From a virus, in the IMG/VR virus record IMGVR_UViG_3300048813_000087, positions 1 to 39,116 of that record: a DNA stretch of 39,116 nucleotides; one strand, 5' to 3'. Position 1 is the stretch's first letter; every line of letters begins with the position of its first letter. Positions 38,208 to 39,116 of the stretch are shown piece after piece. Below the pieces are notes generated by a model that was not told the origin of the DNA, made no database searches, and saw only the letters and a program-made list of their open reading frames with translations. A program made the position numbers and the translations under genes.

Positions 38208-39116
38208 ATGTCAAAGAATATTAATCAAGTTTTTCAAACTAAACCCATAACATCTAATGTATCTACGGACCTGATGTATTTTGGACAGTCTCCATATGGC
38301 GCAACGAATGATGCAGCTATGACATATGCGAATTTTGCAGCACAGTTTGTTGGAGCAGGTGGGGCGGTTACAAGTATCTCGGGAACTCCCAATCAAGTCA
38401 TAGCATCTGCATCAACTGGAGCAGTGACATTGAGTTTGCCGCAGAGTATCGCGACAACGAGTTCTCCCACATTTTCAATTATTACTGCTTCCAATAAATT
38501 TCTAGCTGGAGCGACGACATTTCCACTCCCCGTTATTCAAAACTCTACAGTTGGGCCTATTGGCGGTTCTGGAATTAACGCAGTTTTTACATATAATAAC
38601 GCAACTGATTTTTCTAATTTTTTTGGATACAAATCTGCAAGTAATACGATTGGAGTATATTCTGCAATTAGTAATCCAGAGCCAATTTTATCATTAACTG
38701 GTTTGGGTGATGACGGCACGCAATTTACAGTTAGTGGTGCAATTAAACTTTTTTCTTCAGGAGCGGTATCTACCGGTATTGTGCCTTCTTCATGGATATT
38801 TCAAACCGCCAATACGTCCGGTGTCTTAACGACAGGAATGACTTTAAGCAATGCGCAGGTTCTTACCCTTGCGAATGCTCTTCCTATAGGTAGTGGAGGA
38901 ACTGGAATCACATCATTTGGCACAGGGGTTGCTACTGCTTTGGGACAAAACGTAAATGGATCTGGGGCAATATCATTGACTACAAGTCCGACATTTGTGA
39001 CACCTACTTTAGGGGCTGCATCTGCTACAAGCATCAATTTTAGCTCTACATCCGGCATAATCGGAACGACCACCAATAATAGTGCAGCGGCTGGAAGTGT
39101 TGGAGAATTAATATTT
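38208..39116 (+). CDS. Tail fibre protein, truncated by window end
   Basis: An open frame from an ATG behind AAGGA (38208) runs to the end of the window, 303 codons so far. It has a virion-end segment MSKNINQVFQTKPITSNVST then DLMYFGQSPYGATNDAAMTYANF, a T/S/G-rich stalk with SGGTGITSFGTGVATALGQN, and a module of STSGIIGTTTNN type shared with the gene at 37098. The C-terminal tip is not in the window. Confidence 0.85.
   Translation, partial: MSKNINQVFQTKPITSNVSTDLMYFGQSPYGATNDAAMTYANFAAQFVGAGGAVTSISGTPNQVIASASTGAVTLSLPQSIATTSSPTFSIITASNKFLAGATTFPLPVIQNSTVGPIGGSGINAVFTYNNATDFSNFFGYKSASNTIGVYSAISNPEPILSLTGLGDDGTQFTVSGAIKLFSSGAVSTGIVPSSWIFQTANTSGVLTTGMTLSNAQVLTLANALPIGSGGTGITSFGTGVATALGQNVNGSGAISLTTSPTFVTPTLGAASATSINFSSTSGIIGTTTNNSAAAGSVGELIF

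Noticed and set aside
1-39116. CRISPR array, insertion sequence, integrase or att site
   Set aside because: No regularly spaced repeats, no transposase or recombinase motifs and no duplicated tRNA end were seen. The only mobile genes are HNH homing endonucleases.

Overview
The window is most of the genome of a P22-like podovirus (short-tailed, dsDNA), or a prophage of that type. The host is probably an AT-rich gammaproteobacterium. This rests on a late block with the P22 gene set in order: small and large terminase, a ~700-residue portal, scaffold, P22-type coat protein, gp4-like connector, gp10-like stabilisation protein, gp7-like and two larger ejection-type proteins, then tail proteins with collar-type domains. 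The initiator/helicase-loader pair is lambda O/P-like. I see no integrase, CI-type repressor, endolysin or rRNA/tRNA. The window is cut inside a fibre gene at the right end, so lysis or lysogeny genes may lie outside.

Left arm (about 340-9570, leftward). A long, tightly overlapping early operon starts at a divergent promoter near 9640. In transcription order it encodes a conserved early protein, an AAA_24/Sak4-like ATPase, a homing HNH endonuclease, a DUF669-type single-strand-binding protein, a structured non-coding RNA candidate (6881-7127), a zinc-ribbon protein, a Cas4/RecB-like protein with four Fe-S-type cysteines, several small proteins, an endonuclease VII-like fragment and an SF2 helicase. 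It ends with small proteins, a second HNH endonuclease and two tandem paralogous secreted proteins. Together this is a recombination/replication module with mobile endonucleases and accessory cargo.

Centre-left (9695-11812, rightward). A Cro-like regulator, two small proteins, an O-like initiator carrying an iteron/palindrome cluster that looks like the replication origin, and a P-like helicase loader. From 11908 to 15152 a second leftward operon of about fourteen very small genes runs toward the loader gene. Many of its genes are joined by the same 8-bp stop/start overlap. An operator-bearing promoter lies at about 15194-15219.

Right arm (15340-39116, rightward). Packaging, head, connector, ejection and tail genes. 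Leftward islands interrupt it: an AlpA-like HTH gene (23141-23344) and a pair of small membrane proteins (33882-34189), each with its own promoter. The second sits where P22 carries its immI/sieA cargo. A third HNH endonuclease sits inside a small conserved gene and has left a ten-codon stub of that gene upstream.

The items most worth a second look are the RNA at 6881-7127, the HNH insertion scar at 21284-21851, the secreted pair at 586-1593, the membrane pair at 33882-34189, and the mRNA helices that appear to cover the starts of the coat gene (24281-24331) and a small membrane-protein gene (12075-12164).
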